Assembly: GCA_040754395.1 (NCBI GenBank)
Contig: JBFMCL010000011.1
Span: 32,076-96,075, forward strand
Origin: Nitrospirota bacterium
Lineage (GTDB): Bacteria; Nitrospirota; Thermodesulfovibrionia; Thermodesulfovibrionales; SM23-35
Direction: 5' to 3'
DNA: 64,000 bases
Under the pieces are notes generated by a model that made no database searches, was not told the DNA's origin, and worked only from the letters and a program-made list of their open reading frames with translations. The stretch's first letter is position 1. Each line of letters starts with the position of its first letter. The position numbers were made by a program, and so were the translations under genes. This document shows, in pieces, positions 32,896-42,176 of this stretch.

Positions 32896-35208
32896 TCAGC
32901 GGAAAAGCCGCCGGTAATTCTGCATCTCCTCTCTCAACGAACGTGCCCCTGTCAACCGGAAGGCTTCATATGTCCTTATTTCAAGACCGCGTTCCCTTTC
33001 CTCGAACTGGACAAACCCGTCGGCATCTGTTCTGTACACGCTGATAGTGCGGAGGGAGTCCAGGGTTTCCTGATGAGGATGACCGAACGGGTTTTCCCTC
33101 CCGACACTGATTACCGCAAATTCTGGCGAGACCATTCCGACAAATGCCTGGTGTGCGGATGTCCTGCCGCCATGATGGGGTATCTTGATCACCGTGCTCT
33201 TCGCCCATTTTCCGAGACAGGCGATATCCTGCAGAGCCTCTTCTTCGATATCCCCGGTAAAAAGAAAGCTTTTTTTCCTGCCCTCGAGTCTCAGCACGAG
33301 GGAGTCGTTGTTTTCACCGACATCCACCCGTGAGCCGAAGGTATAAAACCCGTCGTACGGATGGAGCACGGAGATACGGTATCCCTGCCCTTCAATGGTA
33401 TCACCCCTGCCGAGCGGGCGGTGCACAATATGGTGCATGGTCTCCGGCAGTACCATCCTGCCATTGTCCCATATTTCCCCCACGCTGAATTTCCGCACCA
33501 CCCGATCAAGCCCTCCGATATGATCAGGGTGTACGTGAGTAAGTACGAGGTAGTCAATAGTCCTTTTTCCCCTGTAGTGAAGATAATACGAGGTTTCCCA
33601 TCCGGTTCTGCCCGTATCGATGACCATCGTCTTTCCGTCAGGCAGCTCAACCACGGATGAGTCCCCCTGTCCGACATCGAGAAACGCAACCCGCAGTTCA
33701 TTCTTTGCAAGACCCGACAGGATCAGATACCCCGCAAGCGGAATGAAGGGGATGACAAGGAGATATTTTTTCTTCACCGACACCAGGCAGAGCAGCAATG
33801 CTGCGTAAAAAAGAAGCAGAACAGCCGGTGGAAAGTGAGGGACAGTGATACTCGCAAAAGGCACACCTGACAGCAGCTTCACAGATGCTATGCTGATGTC
33901 TGCAACTGCAGATGCGACAGGGGTAAATACAAAATGCCCGGTCATAAGAAACAGGAAGGCTCCTGCAACAGATGCCGGAATGAGCACAAAGCCTATGATC
34001 GGGGCGACGAGCAGGTTCGACACCGGAGATATGACGGAAAAATAGTGAAACCAGTATGCCACCAGCGGAGCAGTGCCAAGCGATGCATACAGGGATATCA
34101 GAAGACCCTTTTTCACACGATGAAGATATGTTTTTTCCTTCTCTTCACTTTTTTCCTTTTCTTCAAGAGAAAACCCTATGCACAGCACCGCGAGAAAGGA
34201 AAGCTGGAACGACAGACTGAAGAGCACCTCCGGGTCCCACACCACAAGGAGAAACGCCGCAAAAAGCAGAGAGTTCAGCCAGAATCCCTTTCTTCCGATA
34301 ATAAGCCCCGTCAGGAAGAGGCTTATCATAATGAACGCCCTGATCGCAGGAATGCTGGCGCCGGAAAGGCAGAGGTATGCAAGCATGACCGGAAGGCAGG
34401 CAGCTGCCGCCGCCTGCGAAGGAGCCAGGTAAACGGTTATTCTCTGGAGAATTCTGTGCGGCAGCGCGTTGATGAGAAGGCTGGATATGCCGAACAGAAA
34501 TACGGAGAAGAGTCCGAAGTGCGTGCCCGAGATACTCAGAATATGCGCAAGGCCTGTCGTATTGAACGCATCCCGCATCTCGTCAGACATAAGGCTTCGC
34601 TGCCCGGTGGTAACAGAGGCGACAAGCGCTGCGGAATCGTCTTTGGAATTCTCCGCGATATGGCTGCTTATCCTGTGTCTGTATCCCTCGATAACTGAAG
34701 CAAACGACAAACTCTCCCCGCCTGCATGCGTCACTTCGAGAAGCTTTGCATAGATATCTTTTCCGGGTTGCTGTCCGGGATTGTATCGTTCCCTTCCCGT
34801 CAGGAACTCCGCGGAAACCGCATATTCCCTCGCAAGCTCCAGCTCACTGTCCGAAAAAAGCACAACTTCCCTGCCCGCAAGGCTTTCGACGTGTGCTCCG
34901 GTTGCAGGATCTACAGCTGAACGGATGACCAGGTTCTGCCTGAAGCCCCCTGTCCCTGTTTCTGCCGGAAACGACGTAACCACACCCTGCACATGAAGGC
35001 GGCTGTCCTGCAGGACAATGTCCGCAGCAGGAGCATACCGCAGAAACGCATACAGTACCCCTGCACAAAGCATTATTGCGGGCAGGAACTTCTTCCTTGC
35101 GGTCAGATATGCACCATATCCCAGTGAAACAGAAGCCGCCGAAAAAGGAAAATACTGGAACGAATAAAAAGAGACAACACCTGCAAGGAAAGACAGAAAA
35201 ACGTGCAT
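32896..35208 (-). CDS. comEC: ComEC/Rec2-type DNA uptake channel protein
   Basis: A 770-residue inner-membrane protein with the three-part ComEC layout. N-terminal helices and an OB-like DUF4131 region (about 20-170) come first. The Competence domain follows with many helices (TTGLAHILSISGTHFGLFSV at about 227). Last is a C-terminal metallo-beta-lactamase domain with FLDVGQGDSSVVELPDGKTM and the metal motif THVHPDHIGGLDR. It would move single-stranded DNA into the cytoplasm, possibly degrading the other strand. No other competence gene is adjacent. It lies downstream of glmM on the same strand after a gap of 137 bases in which I see nothing clear. Confidence 0.9.
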   Translation of the reverse strand: MHVFLSFLAGVVSFYSFQYFPFSAASVSLGYGAYLTARKKFLPAIMLCAGVLYAFLRYAPAADIVLQDSRLHVQGVVTSFPAETGTGGFRQNLVIRSAVDPATGAHVESLAGREVVLFSDSELELAREYAVSAEFLTGRERYNPGQQPGKDIYAKLLEVTHAGGESLSFASVIEGYRHRISSHIAENSKDDSAALVASVTTGQRSLMSDEMRDAFNTTGLAHILSISGTHFGLFSVFLFGISSLLINALPHRILQRITVYLAPSQAAAAACLPVMLAYLCLSGASIPAIRAFIMISLFLTGLIIGRKGFWLNSLLFAAFLLVVWDPEVLFSLSFQLSFLAVLCIGFSLEEKEKSEEKEKTYLHRVKKGLLISLYASLGTAPLVAYWFHYFSVISPVSNLLVAPIIGFVLIPASVAGAFLFLMTGHFVFTPVASAVADISIASVKLLSGVPFASITVPHFPPAVLLLFYAALLLCLVSVKKKYLLVIPFIPLAGYLILSGLAKNELRVAFLDVGQGDSSVVELPDGKTMVIDTGRTGWETSYYLHYRGKRTIDYLVLTHVHPDHIGGLDRVVRKFSVGEIWDNGRMVLPETMHHIVHRPLGRGDTIEGQGYRISVLHPYDGFYTFGSRVDVGENNDSLVLRLEGRKKSFLFTGDIEEEALQDIACLGKWAKSTVIKIPHHGGRTSAHQAFVGMVSPEFAVISVGRENPFGHPHQETLDSLRTISVYRTDADGFVQFEERERGLEIRTYEAFRLTGARSLREEMQNYRRLFR

Positions 35209-35345
35209 GGAAATGCCTCGGTATCTGTGTATTCCCTGATTCTCCCTCTTCCGCAGAAGAAGGGATCAGGGGAAGGGGTGCAATTTAAACTCTCAGCAAC
35301 CGGCTTTTCCCGAGTGCAGAGGGGAGTTCCTGCAGGAGGAGAACA

Positions 35346-36692
35346 TCAGGTCATTTTTTCCTTAATCACCTTCGAGATGTCCCTGCCGAGCCTTACAATT
35401 AGTTTCCTGTCTTCACCCTCGAGCATCACCCGTATCTTCGGTTCTGTCCCCGAAGGCCTGACAAGGATTCTCCCCTTGTTGCCGAGCTTTTTTTCCGCTG
35501 CCCTGATTGCATCCTCAATTTCAGGGACATTCCTGATGTCCTGCTTGTGCTCCACATCTATGTTCGTGAGTATCTGGGGGCAAAGGCGTATCTCCCGGGA
35601 AAGCTTTGACAGGGCGGTATCCCTTTTTTTCATAAGGTAAAGCACCTGCAGTGCAGTAAGGGGACCGTCTCCGGTGGTATTATGGTGAAGAAACACAATA
35701 TGTCCTGACTGCTCCCCGCCGAGCGTGTACCCGCCCTCGATCATCTTTTCGACAACGTACCTGTCTCCCACTTTTGTCCTCAACAGCTTTACGCCGTGCT
35801 TTTCGAGATACTTCTCAAGGCCGAAGTTGCTCATTACCGTGGAAACGACCGCGTTATTCTTCAGGGTCCCGCTTTTTTTCATCTCTGCCGCCCACATTCC
35901 CATAACCCTGTCGCCGTCCACAATATGCCCCTTTTCATCGCAGAAAATCGCCCTGTCCGCATCACCGTCATGTGCGATCCCGAGATCCGCCTTATGAAAC
36001 CTTACCGCCTTCTGCATTCCCTCAAGATACAGGGAACCGCACCCCGAATTGATATTCGTGCCGTTTGGCTTGTCGTGTGTCGAGATAACCTCTGCGCCCA
36101 GTTCCCTCAGAAGCCACGGAGTTGTCTTGTATGCGGCCCCGTTGGCACAATCAACGACAACCTTCATGCCTTCAAAGATTACCCCCTTCGGGATCGTCGA
36201 TTTGATATATTCGATATAGCGCCCTGTTGCATCATCCAGCCGGTATGCCTTTCCGATTTCCGACCCTTTTGGTCGCCTGCGCATGAGTCCTTCATCCTGC
36301 ACGAGTTCCTCGATCTTTTTTTCCAGTTCGTCAGGCAGCTTGAACCCTTCATGGGAAAAAAACTTTATCCCGTTATCCTCAAAAGGATTGTGTGATGCGG
36401 ATATCACAATGCCCGCATCCAGCCTCAGCGTCCTGGTCAGAAAAGCAATCCCCGGTGTGGGGATGGGGCCGACAAGGGTAACATTCATCCCCATTGAGCA
36501 GATGCCTGAGGTAAGTGCGCTCTCAATAAGGTACCCAGAAAGCCGTGTATCCTTCCCGATCAAGATCATATTCCTGCCGTGCTTCTCCCTGAGAAGAGAC
36601 CCGATCGCCATCCCGACTTTCAAAACATTCTCCGGAGTCATGGGATGCCGGTTTACTGCTCCCCGTATGCCGTCTGTTCCAAAGAGTTTCAT
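35346..36692 (-). CDS. glmM: Phosphoglucosamine mutase
   Basis: Interconverts glucosamine-6-phosphate and glucosamine-1-phosphate for peptidoglycan and lipopolysaccharide synthesis. The 448-residue protein has the phosphoserine loop VISASHNPFEDNGIK, the metal loop DGDADRAIF, the sugar-binding GGEQSGHIVF and the phosphate-binding RPSGTEPKIRV. The N-terminus MKLFGTDGIRG is the usual family start. It overlaps the ybbR/cdaR gene by four bases and belongs to the conserved cdaA-cdaR-glmM operon. Confidence 0.96.
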   Translation of the reverse strand: MKLFGTDGIRGAVNRHPMTPENVLKVGMAIGSLLREKHGRNMILIGKDTRLSGYLIESALTSGICSMGMNVTLVGPIPTPGIAFLTRTLRLDAGIVISASHNPFEDNGIKFFSHEGFKLPDELEKKIEELVQDEGLMRRRPKGSEIGKAYRLDDATGRYIEYIKSTIPKGVIFEGMKVVVDCANGAAYKTTPWLLRELGAEVISTHDKPNGTNINSGCGSLYLEGMQKAVRFHKADLGIAHDGDADRAIFCDEKGHIVDGDRVMGMWAAEMKKSGTLKNNAVVSTVMSNFGLEKYLEKHGVKLLRTKVGDRYVVEKMIEGGYTLGGEQSGHIVFLHHNTTGDGPLTALQVLYLMKKRDTALSKLSREIRLCPQILTNIDVEHKQDIRNVPEIEDAIRAAEKKLGNKGRILVRPSGTEPKIRVMLEGEDRKLIVRLGRDISKVIKEKMT

Positions 36693-37336
36693 TGCGTTCT
36701 TGCTCCGATCATTACTTTAATCGAGACCTCATTCACCTGCGGCCTGATATTCTTTCCGGTCAGGTCGATCTTCACCATTTGGGAAAACGACATGTTGTAG
36801 CCGGTCACATCAAGCGGTTCTGTCTTCAGATTGCTGACCTTCGCTATCTCTGACCGTATCCCTTCAATCACTACATTCTGCGGAGTCACATCAAGCGCTC
36901 TCACATAATAGCCCCTCTCCGGCTCACCAAAGACAACAGGCACGATCCTGACAGTCTTGGTTATTGTCTCCTCGGTTACTACTTTCACGCTGAGCGGGCT
37001 GATGCTGGTAACCGTAACGCTTCGCGGCACTCGCGTATCTTCCCTGCTGATATAATAGATACCTTCTCCCCTTTTGGCCTTGCTCAGGTCAACATACACC
37101 CTTATGTCAGAGGATTTCACATTCCTGATAAGCCTCTCCTGCCCCTTGATATTGAGGCTGACCGTTTTTATGTTATTATTTGCTATTTCGAGGCCTGCCG
37201 GAATATTCTTGAACTCAAGCGGCACATCGATGGACATCTCCGACTGCCCGCGCGACGTCACGAAAAGCCATAATACAATCGCCAGCAGAACAGATGCGAT
37301 CTTGAGGCCGGTATTTTCGAGAAAAAATTTCTTCAT
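36689..37336 (-). CDS. cdaR: YbbR-domain protein, CdaA regulator
   Basis: A 215-residue protein with one N-terminal membrane helix (IASVLLAIVLWLFVTSRG) and two YbbR repeats (strand-rich blocks such as VPLEFKNIPAGLEIANNNIK and RVVPVVFGEPERGYYVRALD). CdaR modulates the diadenylate cyclase CdaA. Four-base overlaps on both sides show tight coupling with cdaA and glmM. Confidence 0.88.
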   Translation of the reverse strand: MKKFFLENTGLKIASVLLAIVLWLFVTSRGQSEMSIDVPLEFKNIPAGLEIANNNIKTVSLNIKGQERLIRNVKSSDIRVYVDLSKAKRGEGIYYISREDTRVPRSVTVTSISPLSVKVVTEETITKTVRIVPVVFGEPERGYYVRALDVTPQNVVIEGIRSEIAKVSNLKTEPLDVTGYNMSFSQMVKIDLTGKNIRPQVNEVSIKVMIGARTQ

Positions 37337-38094
37337 TTCTTCCCCTTTACGGTAAACAACTCGGTCAGCATATCCCTGAGGGTCCCCATGTCGAGATGGG
37401 TTTCCAGCTTCCCTTTCATTGCCATCGAGACTGTCCCTGTCTCCTCGGATACAATCAGGATAACCGCGTCCGTCTCTTCCGAGAGGCCGAGCCCGGCACG
37501 ATGCCGCGTTCCCAGCGCCTTGCTCAGGTCAGACGTCATGGTTATCGGCAAAAAACATCCGGCCGCCACTATCCTGTTGCCTTTGATCACCACCGCTCCA
37601 TCGTGGATGGGAGATGTCGGATGGAATATGCTGAGCAGCACTTCCTTGGACACCTTTGCATCCAAAAGCGTACCGATCTCGACAAACTCCCTGAGGCTTG
37701 TGTCACGCTCTATGGCGATAAGCGCGCCGATTTTCCGGTTTGCAAGCGCAATCGTTGCCCTGACAATTTCTTCAAGCGATTTGAGTTCTTCCGCTGAGGT
37801 GAATGTCTGGAGAAACTGCGTTTCTCCCATCTGCGCAAGCGCCCTCCGGATTTCCGGCTGGAAGAGGATGATAATCGCGATAACGATCTGTGCCCAGAAA
37901 CTCTGGATCAGCCAGTCAACTGTATAGAGCTCGAAATACCGTGACAGGATCGACGCGATCAGGAGTATGCCGAGGCCCATCAGCATGTGCGCGGCCTTTG
38001 TACCCTTGATCAGCAGGAGAAGACGATAGACGATGACCGACATCACGATGATGTCTACCAGATCTTGCCATCTCAGTTGCCCCAGTATCTCCAT
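37333..38094 (-). CDS. cdaA: Diadenylate cyclase CdaA
   Basis: Makes cyclic-di-AMP from two ATP. The 253-residue protein has three N-terminal helices (VYRLLLLIKG, MLMGLGILLIASILSRYF, FWAQIVIAIIILFQPEIRR) and the DAC domain with catalytic DGAVV and RHRAGLG motifs. It heads the cdaA-cdaR-glmM operon. Start is the ATG at 38094, followed upstream by an AT-rich region and the divergently placed tRNA. Confidence 0.95.
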   Translation of the reverse strand: MEILGQLRWQDLVDIIVMSVIVYRLLLLIKGTKAAHMLMGLGILLIASILSRYFELYTVDWLIQSFWAQIVIAIIILFQPEIRRALAQMGETQFLQTFTSAEELKSLEEIVRATIALANRKIGALIAIERDTSLREFVEIGTLLDAKVSKEVLLSIFHPTSPIHDGAVVIKGNRIVAAGCFLPITMTSDLSKALGTRHRAGLGLSEETDAVILIVSEETGTVSMAMKGKLETHLDMGTLRDMLTELFTVKGKK

Positions 38095-38218
38095 ATTTCA
38101 GAAATGAAAACAGTGTGTTCTATGATACCATGTGACATTATAATTAACAAAGGTTCTTATATTTAACAAAGAAAGTTTGACAAAGAAAACGGTGATAAGG
38201 TATCTTAAAAGACCATAT

Positions 38219-38295
<77 letters not shown>

Positions 38296-38305
38296 GAAAA
38301 ATCAG

Positions 38306-38333
38306 GGGTTTGCAGCAATGCAAGCCCTTTTTT
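38306..38333 (+). terminator. Intrinsic terminator after the initiator tRNA
   Basis: GGGTTTGC (38306-38313) and GCAAGCCC (38320-38327) pair with one G-U over a six-base loop and are followed by six T. This is a classical arrangement. Confidence 0.8.
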
Positions 38334-38383
38334 CTTTAGTGCAAGCCATTCTGTGACAGGTATCGCCTTCAAAACCTCTTCTA

Positions 38384-38790
38384 TCAATGGTTTAAGGCTG
38401 CCGAAATTTCAAAAAAGTGGGTTTTTTCTAACCGTTTTCTAACGGAAATAAAATTTTGCTCCAAAAGTTCGACCTGTTGCCTGTTGAAATCAGCATCATT
38501 AAACAGGTGTCCGTAAATGTCTAGGGTGATGTTAATGCTTGCGTGTCCCATCTAAGTTTGAATGTATCTTATATTCTGCCCGGACTGAATCCTTATGCTC
38601 GCATTGCCATGTCCGAGACTGCGAAAAGTAACCTGTCTGAGTCCTGCCCCTCTTAATGAATGATTTCCTGCCGTGCTGAGCAGCTTGTCTACCCCTTCAG
38701 GACCAAGGATTTCGATTTCGGGTTTTACTGCCATCGGCCCTACAAGGTACTCCGTAGGATTATGTTTCAGGTATCCCTACCGGAGAGCGT
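38384..38790 (-). pseudogene. Decayed tyrosine integrase fragment beside the initiator tRNA
   Basis: The minus strand encodes the C-terminal part of a phage-type tyrosine recombinase. GHASINITLDIYGHLF holds the catalytic Tyr, followed by about 38 residues to a stop at 38384. Just before it, in the same frame, is an amber stop (38552-38554), and then GQNIRYIQT, which is the normal lead-in to MGHAS. Further upstream, EIEILGPEGVDKLL fits the start of the catalytic domain, but the Arg/Lys/His-Arg boxes in between are missing or scrambled. The gene is clearly broken. It points to a former integrated element at the tRNA 3' end. Confidence 0.8.
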
Positions 38791-38869
38791 GGCCTGCACC
38801 TGGAACTCATTAACATTTTCTATTAAGGGTCAACACAAAAAGAATCACAATACAAGAGGAAGCTGCTGT

Positions 38870-39205
38870 TCAAGACAGACCAGACAGCACCTCATCTGTT
38901 GGCCTTGGAAGACCTGCTATTTTCCATGCCTTAATTGGCTCTAGGAACTTTTCAGGGATACACTGTGCTGGCTGATTTACATTTTTGCATATTGCGCGAG
39001 TTATGGGAAATGCATTATGTTTTTTGAAATACTCTCTCATGAACTTTAATATTTCTATTTTATCAGCCGACAGCGGACAGGTTTTACTCACTCCTTCCTT
39101 GTCTGCAAGAGCACAGGCAACCTTTTCATTCCAGTCTCCGGAGTGAACGAGATAGCCTTCTTCATCTAATTCGATCTTCTTTCCTTCAATTTCAATGACC
39201 GACAT
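38870..39205 (-). CDS. DsrC/TusE-family protein lacking both C-terminal redox cysteines
   Basis: A 111-residue DsrC-fold protein: IEIEGKKIELDEEGYLVHSG, WNEKVACALADKEGV, LKFMREYFKKHNAFPITRAI and the C-terminal arm KIAGLPRPTDEV. In true DsrC the arm ends ACKIAGLPKPTGCV, with two redox cysteines. Here Trp93 replaces the first, Glu105 replaces the last, and five extra residues follow. TusE keeps only the last Cys. Homologues without either are thought to be regulatory (RspA-like); that use here is inference. No dsrAB, tus or other sulfur gene is nearby. It lies between the integrase remnant and a PilZ gene on the same strand, two bases from the latter. Confidence 0.85.
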   Translation of the reverse strand: MSVIEIEGKKIELDEEGYLVHSGDWNEKVACALADKEGVSKTCPLSADKIEILKFMREYFKKHNAFPITRAICKNVNQPAQCIPEKFLEPIKAWKIAGLPRPTDEVLSGLS

Positions 39206-39206
39206 T

Positions 39207-39494
39207 TTACCCTCCTTTTTTTAGGAATCTAATTCCTGCCTTATAGTAAAAAGCACCTGCATCGCTCCAAAGCACCTCCGCTGTCCTGGAAGGCTGGAGA
39301 CCTTTTTTTACCAGTACCCTCTCGCCGTGCTGCAGCGGGATAGATGTCAAGAGACACATGCCTGATGAACTTACATCTGAAATGATACCGTATGACACTC
39401 TATTGTTACCGGAAGAAATGACTGAATACTCTACGGTTCCACTCCCTATTTTACGCACATGTCGCCTGCTGTCTTTTAATTTTGTTTTGAGCAT
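39207..39494 (-). CDS. Small PilZ-domain protein
   Basis: A 95-residue stand-alone PilZ protein. The c-di-GMP-binding motif starts at SRRHVRK near residue 9 (Arg-rich, RxxxR-like) and is completed by ISDVSSSGM (DxSxxG). The rest follows the PilZ beta-barrel pattern (GERVLVKKGL, AEVLWSDAG, YYKAGIRFL). It lies directly before the DsrC-like gene, so the two may be co-expressed. A c-di-GMP effector role follows from the family; its partner is unknown. Confidence 0.8.
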   Translation of the reverse strand: MLKTKLKDSRRHVRKIGSGTVEYSVISSGNNRVSYGIISDVSSSGMCLLTSIPLQHGERVLVKKGLQPSRTAEVLWSDAGAFYYKAGIRFLKKGG

Positions 39495-39641
39495 CTCTCA
39501 TCCTCCTGCGCAAATGAATTCTTTTAAAAAAGTGCTGATATCCTCTATTGGGAGATATCACCATAGATCGACCGGTCTTCGTTCTTTTCAGGTCATGCGA
39601 GGGGGAAATACACAATAATGATAATATGGGTTCTCAGCAGA

Positions 39642-39887
39642 CTAATCCATATCGATTCTCTTCACGAATAACTTATTTATTGCGTCGTTAGTCACTGAAG
39701 ACATCTCTGGATGAACGTGATTAACATGAAACAGACTGGCTTCAGTGATTTTTTCCGCTGCCCACCCGTAATTATCAGCTACAGCCTTAACATAGAAATT
39801 ACAGTCTTTTGCAGGGCATCTGAAAATATAGCGCATCACTGTCACTTTTGATTCCTGTTCATTGAAATGCCTTGTCATCTTTCTCAT
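39642..39887 (-). CDS. Small DUF1059-like protein
   Basis: An 81-residue protein whose core, YIFRCPAKDCNFYVKAVADN then HVNHVHPEM, resembles the small DUF1059 group (Arg-Cys ... Cys-x-Phe ... His-x-x-x-Val-His). The Cys and His residues could hold a zinc. I keep the ATG at 39887 because GGGGGAG lies just upstream. It is the first gene of the three-gene minus-strand run 39887-38870, though 147 bases separate it from the PilZ gene. Confidence 0.6.
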   Translation of the reverse strand: MRKMTRHFNEQESKVTVMRYIFRCPAKDCNFYVKAVADNYGWAAEKITEASLFHVNHVHPEMSSVTNDAINKLFVKRIDMD

Positions 39888-40198
39888 ATTTCAACTCCCC
39901 CTCTCATTTTATTCCACATCTCATGCTCGCCCTTCATTAAGAATACAATGGCGAGAGGACTGCTTAACATCAGCATGATTCTGATTTTTCTGTAGGATTT
40001 AATCTGTTTTTACTGTCCGCATTTGTCTGACAAAGTCATTGAATAATTACTCAACTCTTATTTCTGCAATCTGCAGAACATTTAGAAAAAATGATGATAA
40101 AATTGGAGAAACTCCTATCCTTTTGCTATATGTTCTTATATTGAAGGTTCGTAAGAGACAATAGTAATACACAGATCCAGCGATAAATAACTCGGGGT
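39888..40198. other. Intergenic region with a palindrome, no gene seen
   Basis: No credible coding frame. The only marked feature is a perfect seven-base-arm palindrome TTCTGCA-ATC-TGCAGAA at 40062-40078. A + strand terminator follows the region, so a small RNA reading rightward is possible. Confidence 0.4.
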
Positions 40199-40229
40199 TA
40201 ATATGGGGACAACCCCCATATTACTTTTT
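40199..40229 (+). terminator. Intrinsic terminator on the + strand without an upstream gene
   Basis: TAATATGGGG (40199-40208) and CCCCATATTA (40214-40223) form a perfect ten-base stem with a five-base loop, followed by CTTTTT. It is well formed, but no + strand gene lies upstream for over 1.9 kb except the tRNA with its own terminator. Confidence 0.7.
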
Positions 40230-40293
40230 GACAATATCTGTGTCTGAAATGTAGTCTACGGAAATACAATTATCAATCTGTTATGAAACGAGC

Positions 40294-40324
40294 GAGCCCG
40301 GGAAATGTCTTCCCGGGCTCTTTT
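40294..40324. terminator. Hairpin downstream of proS
   Basis: GAGCCCGGGA (40294-40303) and TCCCGGGCTC (40311-40320) form a perfect ten-base stem. TTTT follows on the + strand, and on the minus strand the tail is weaker. It most likely ends proS transcripts coming from the right. Confidence 0.65.
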
Positions 40325-40387
40325 GGTTAAGTACCGCAACCGAAGCTGCGCCTCTTTGTGTAATGTATCCTGTGTCCGGACAAAAAA

Positions 40388-42064
40388 TCAACGGAAAGAT
40401 GCCACATGCGCCACCGCATCCCCGACCTTCACCTTCACGATTTCTTTTGTCTTCCTGTCCTTGATCTCCACAAGCCCTTCCCTGAGATTCTTTTCGCCGA
40501 TGATGATATGCGTGGGAATGCCGATGAGATCCGCATCCTTGAACTTCACCCCCGCCCTTTCATCACGGTCATCGAGCAGCACGTCTATCCCCTGAGATAT
40601 GCACTCTTTATAGAGTTTTTCCGCAACTTCAATGCTCCCGGCATCATTCATATTCAGCGGGAGGATCTCTGCATCAAACGGTGCGATGCTCCTCGGCCAT
40701 ATTATCCCGTCCTTGTCGTTGTTCTGCTCGATCGCTGCAGCGGCTATCCTTGCAGGCCCTATCCCGTAGCTTCCCATGATGAGCGGCTTTTCCTGGCCGT
40801 TCTCATCAAGATAGAACGCCTTCAGGGCGACGGAATATTTTGTGCCGAGCTTGAAAATATTCCCTATCTCGATGACACGCGCAACCTTCAGCGGCGAGTT
40901 ACATTTCGTGCATGTGTCCCCCTGCCTCGCCATATGGATATCGTGCCACTCTGCGGTGAAATGCTCTCCCGGCCGTATCCCCTTTGCATGATAGTGCTGT
41001 CTGTTCGCGCCGCTGATGAAGACGCCTTCCCGAAGACAGCCATCTGCGATAATCCTGAGTTTCTGGTTCATGGGACCGATAAATCCCGCCTCAACGCCGA
41101 GAATCTCTTTTACCTCCTGTTTCTGGGCCGGTCGCTGTTTCCCGATCAGCCGGGTTATCTTTTTCTCATGCAGTTCCTGATCCCCTCTCACAAGCGCGAG
41201 GACAGGGCCATTGTCGCTGATCAGCAGGAGGCTCTTGATAAAATATTCCGGCCTGATCTTCAGAAAGTTCGATACTTCCGCGACCGTGCGCTTTTCCGGG
41301 GTATGCACCTCTTCAAATGTCCACTCCTTCGTTTCCGGCTTTTCCGGATTCGAAAGGGCAAGCTCCACATTCGCCGCATACCCGCAGGAATCGCAGAGAA
41401 CGATCTCGTCCTCCCCCGAGGGGCTGGGAGCCATAAATTCATGGGAAACCGCGCCGCCCATCATGCCCGGGTCTGACTGGACCATGGAGAACTTGAGCCC
41501 GCACCGTGAAAAAATCCTGTGATATGCCTCGGCATGTCGCTGGTAATTCCTTTCGAGGCCCTCTTCGTCCGCATCAAAACTGTAGCTGTCCTTCATAAGG
41601 AATTCCCTTGTCCTGAGAACGCCGCTCTTCGGCCTTGCCTCGTCTCTCAGCTTTGTCTGAATCTGGTACCACACCTGGGGGAGCTCCCTGTAGGAGCGTA
41701 TTTCCCTCTGTGCAAGCCAGGTCATGATCTCCTCATGGGTCATCCCGAGGCACATGTCGCGGCCGGTCCGGTCTTTCAGCCGGAACATCTCCTCCCCGAT
41801 AGATGACCACCTTCCGGTCTCCTGCCATACCTCTGCCGGATGCAATGCAGGCAGCGCGATCTCCTGCGCGCCTATTGCGTCCATCTCCTCCCTGAGAATC
41901 CTGTTGATCTTCCGCATGATCGAAAGCCCGAGGGGGAGATATATGTAAAGACCTGCAGCAAGCTGCCTCACATACCCTGCCCTCACCATGAGGATATGGC
42001 TTACTGCCTCGGCATCGGCAGGGGTTTCCCTTAAGGTCGGGATGAGCATCTTTGAAAATCGCAT
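40388..42064 (-). CDS. proS: Prolyl-tRNA synthetase (bacterial type)
   Basis: A 558-residue class II synthetase. Diagnostic blocks are the N-terminal MRFSKMLIPTLRE, motif 2 in the region YQIQTKLRDEARPKSGVLRTREFLMKDSYSF (residues about 137-167), an editing (INS) domain around EVSNFLKIRPEYFIKSLLLI, and the anticodon domain ending with VKVGDAVAHVASFR. I start at ATG 42064, with AAGGAG upstream; a longer frame to 42115 is not needed. It is a single gene with a hairpin after the stop. Confidence 0.95.
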   Translation of the reverse strand: MRFSKMLIPTLRETPADAEAVSHILMVRAGYVRQLAAGLYIYLPLGLSIMRKINRILREEMDAIGAQEIALPALHPAEVWQETGRWSSIGEEMFRLKDRTGRDMCLGMTHEEIMTWLAQREIRSYRELPQVWYQIQTKLRDEARPKSGVLRTREFLMKDSYSFDADEEGLERNYQRHAEAYHRIFSRCGLKFSMVQSDPGMMGGAVSHEFMAPSPSGEDEIVLCDSCGYAANVELALSNPEKPETKEWTFEEVHTPEKRTVAEVSNFLKIRPEYFIKSLLLISDNGPVLALVRGDQELHEKKITRLIGKQRPAQKQEVKEILGVEAGFIGPMNQKLRIIADGCLREGVFISGANRQHYHAKGIRPGEHFTAEWHDIHMARQGDTCTKCNSPLKVARVIEIGNIFKLGTKYSVALKAFYLDENGQEKPLIMGSYGIGPARIAAAAIEQNNDKDGIIWPRSIAPFDAEILPLNMNDAGSIEVAEKLYKECISQGIDVLLDDRDERAGVKFKDADLIGIPTHIIIGEKNLREGLVEIKDRKTKEIVKVKVGDAVAHVASFR

Positions 42065-42176
42065 TTTCAGCTCCTTTTGTACAGCAAAGATTATTTTACG
42101 CGCTCCGTATTGCATCTAATATAGAAAAAAATGCCATAAAAGTGTTAAATTAATTTATTTCGAGGAGGGGGATAAC

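Noticed and set aside
40406..41476. A 356-codon + strand frame opposite proS
   Set aside because: Same reason: it mirrors the codon structure of proS and has no start signal.
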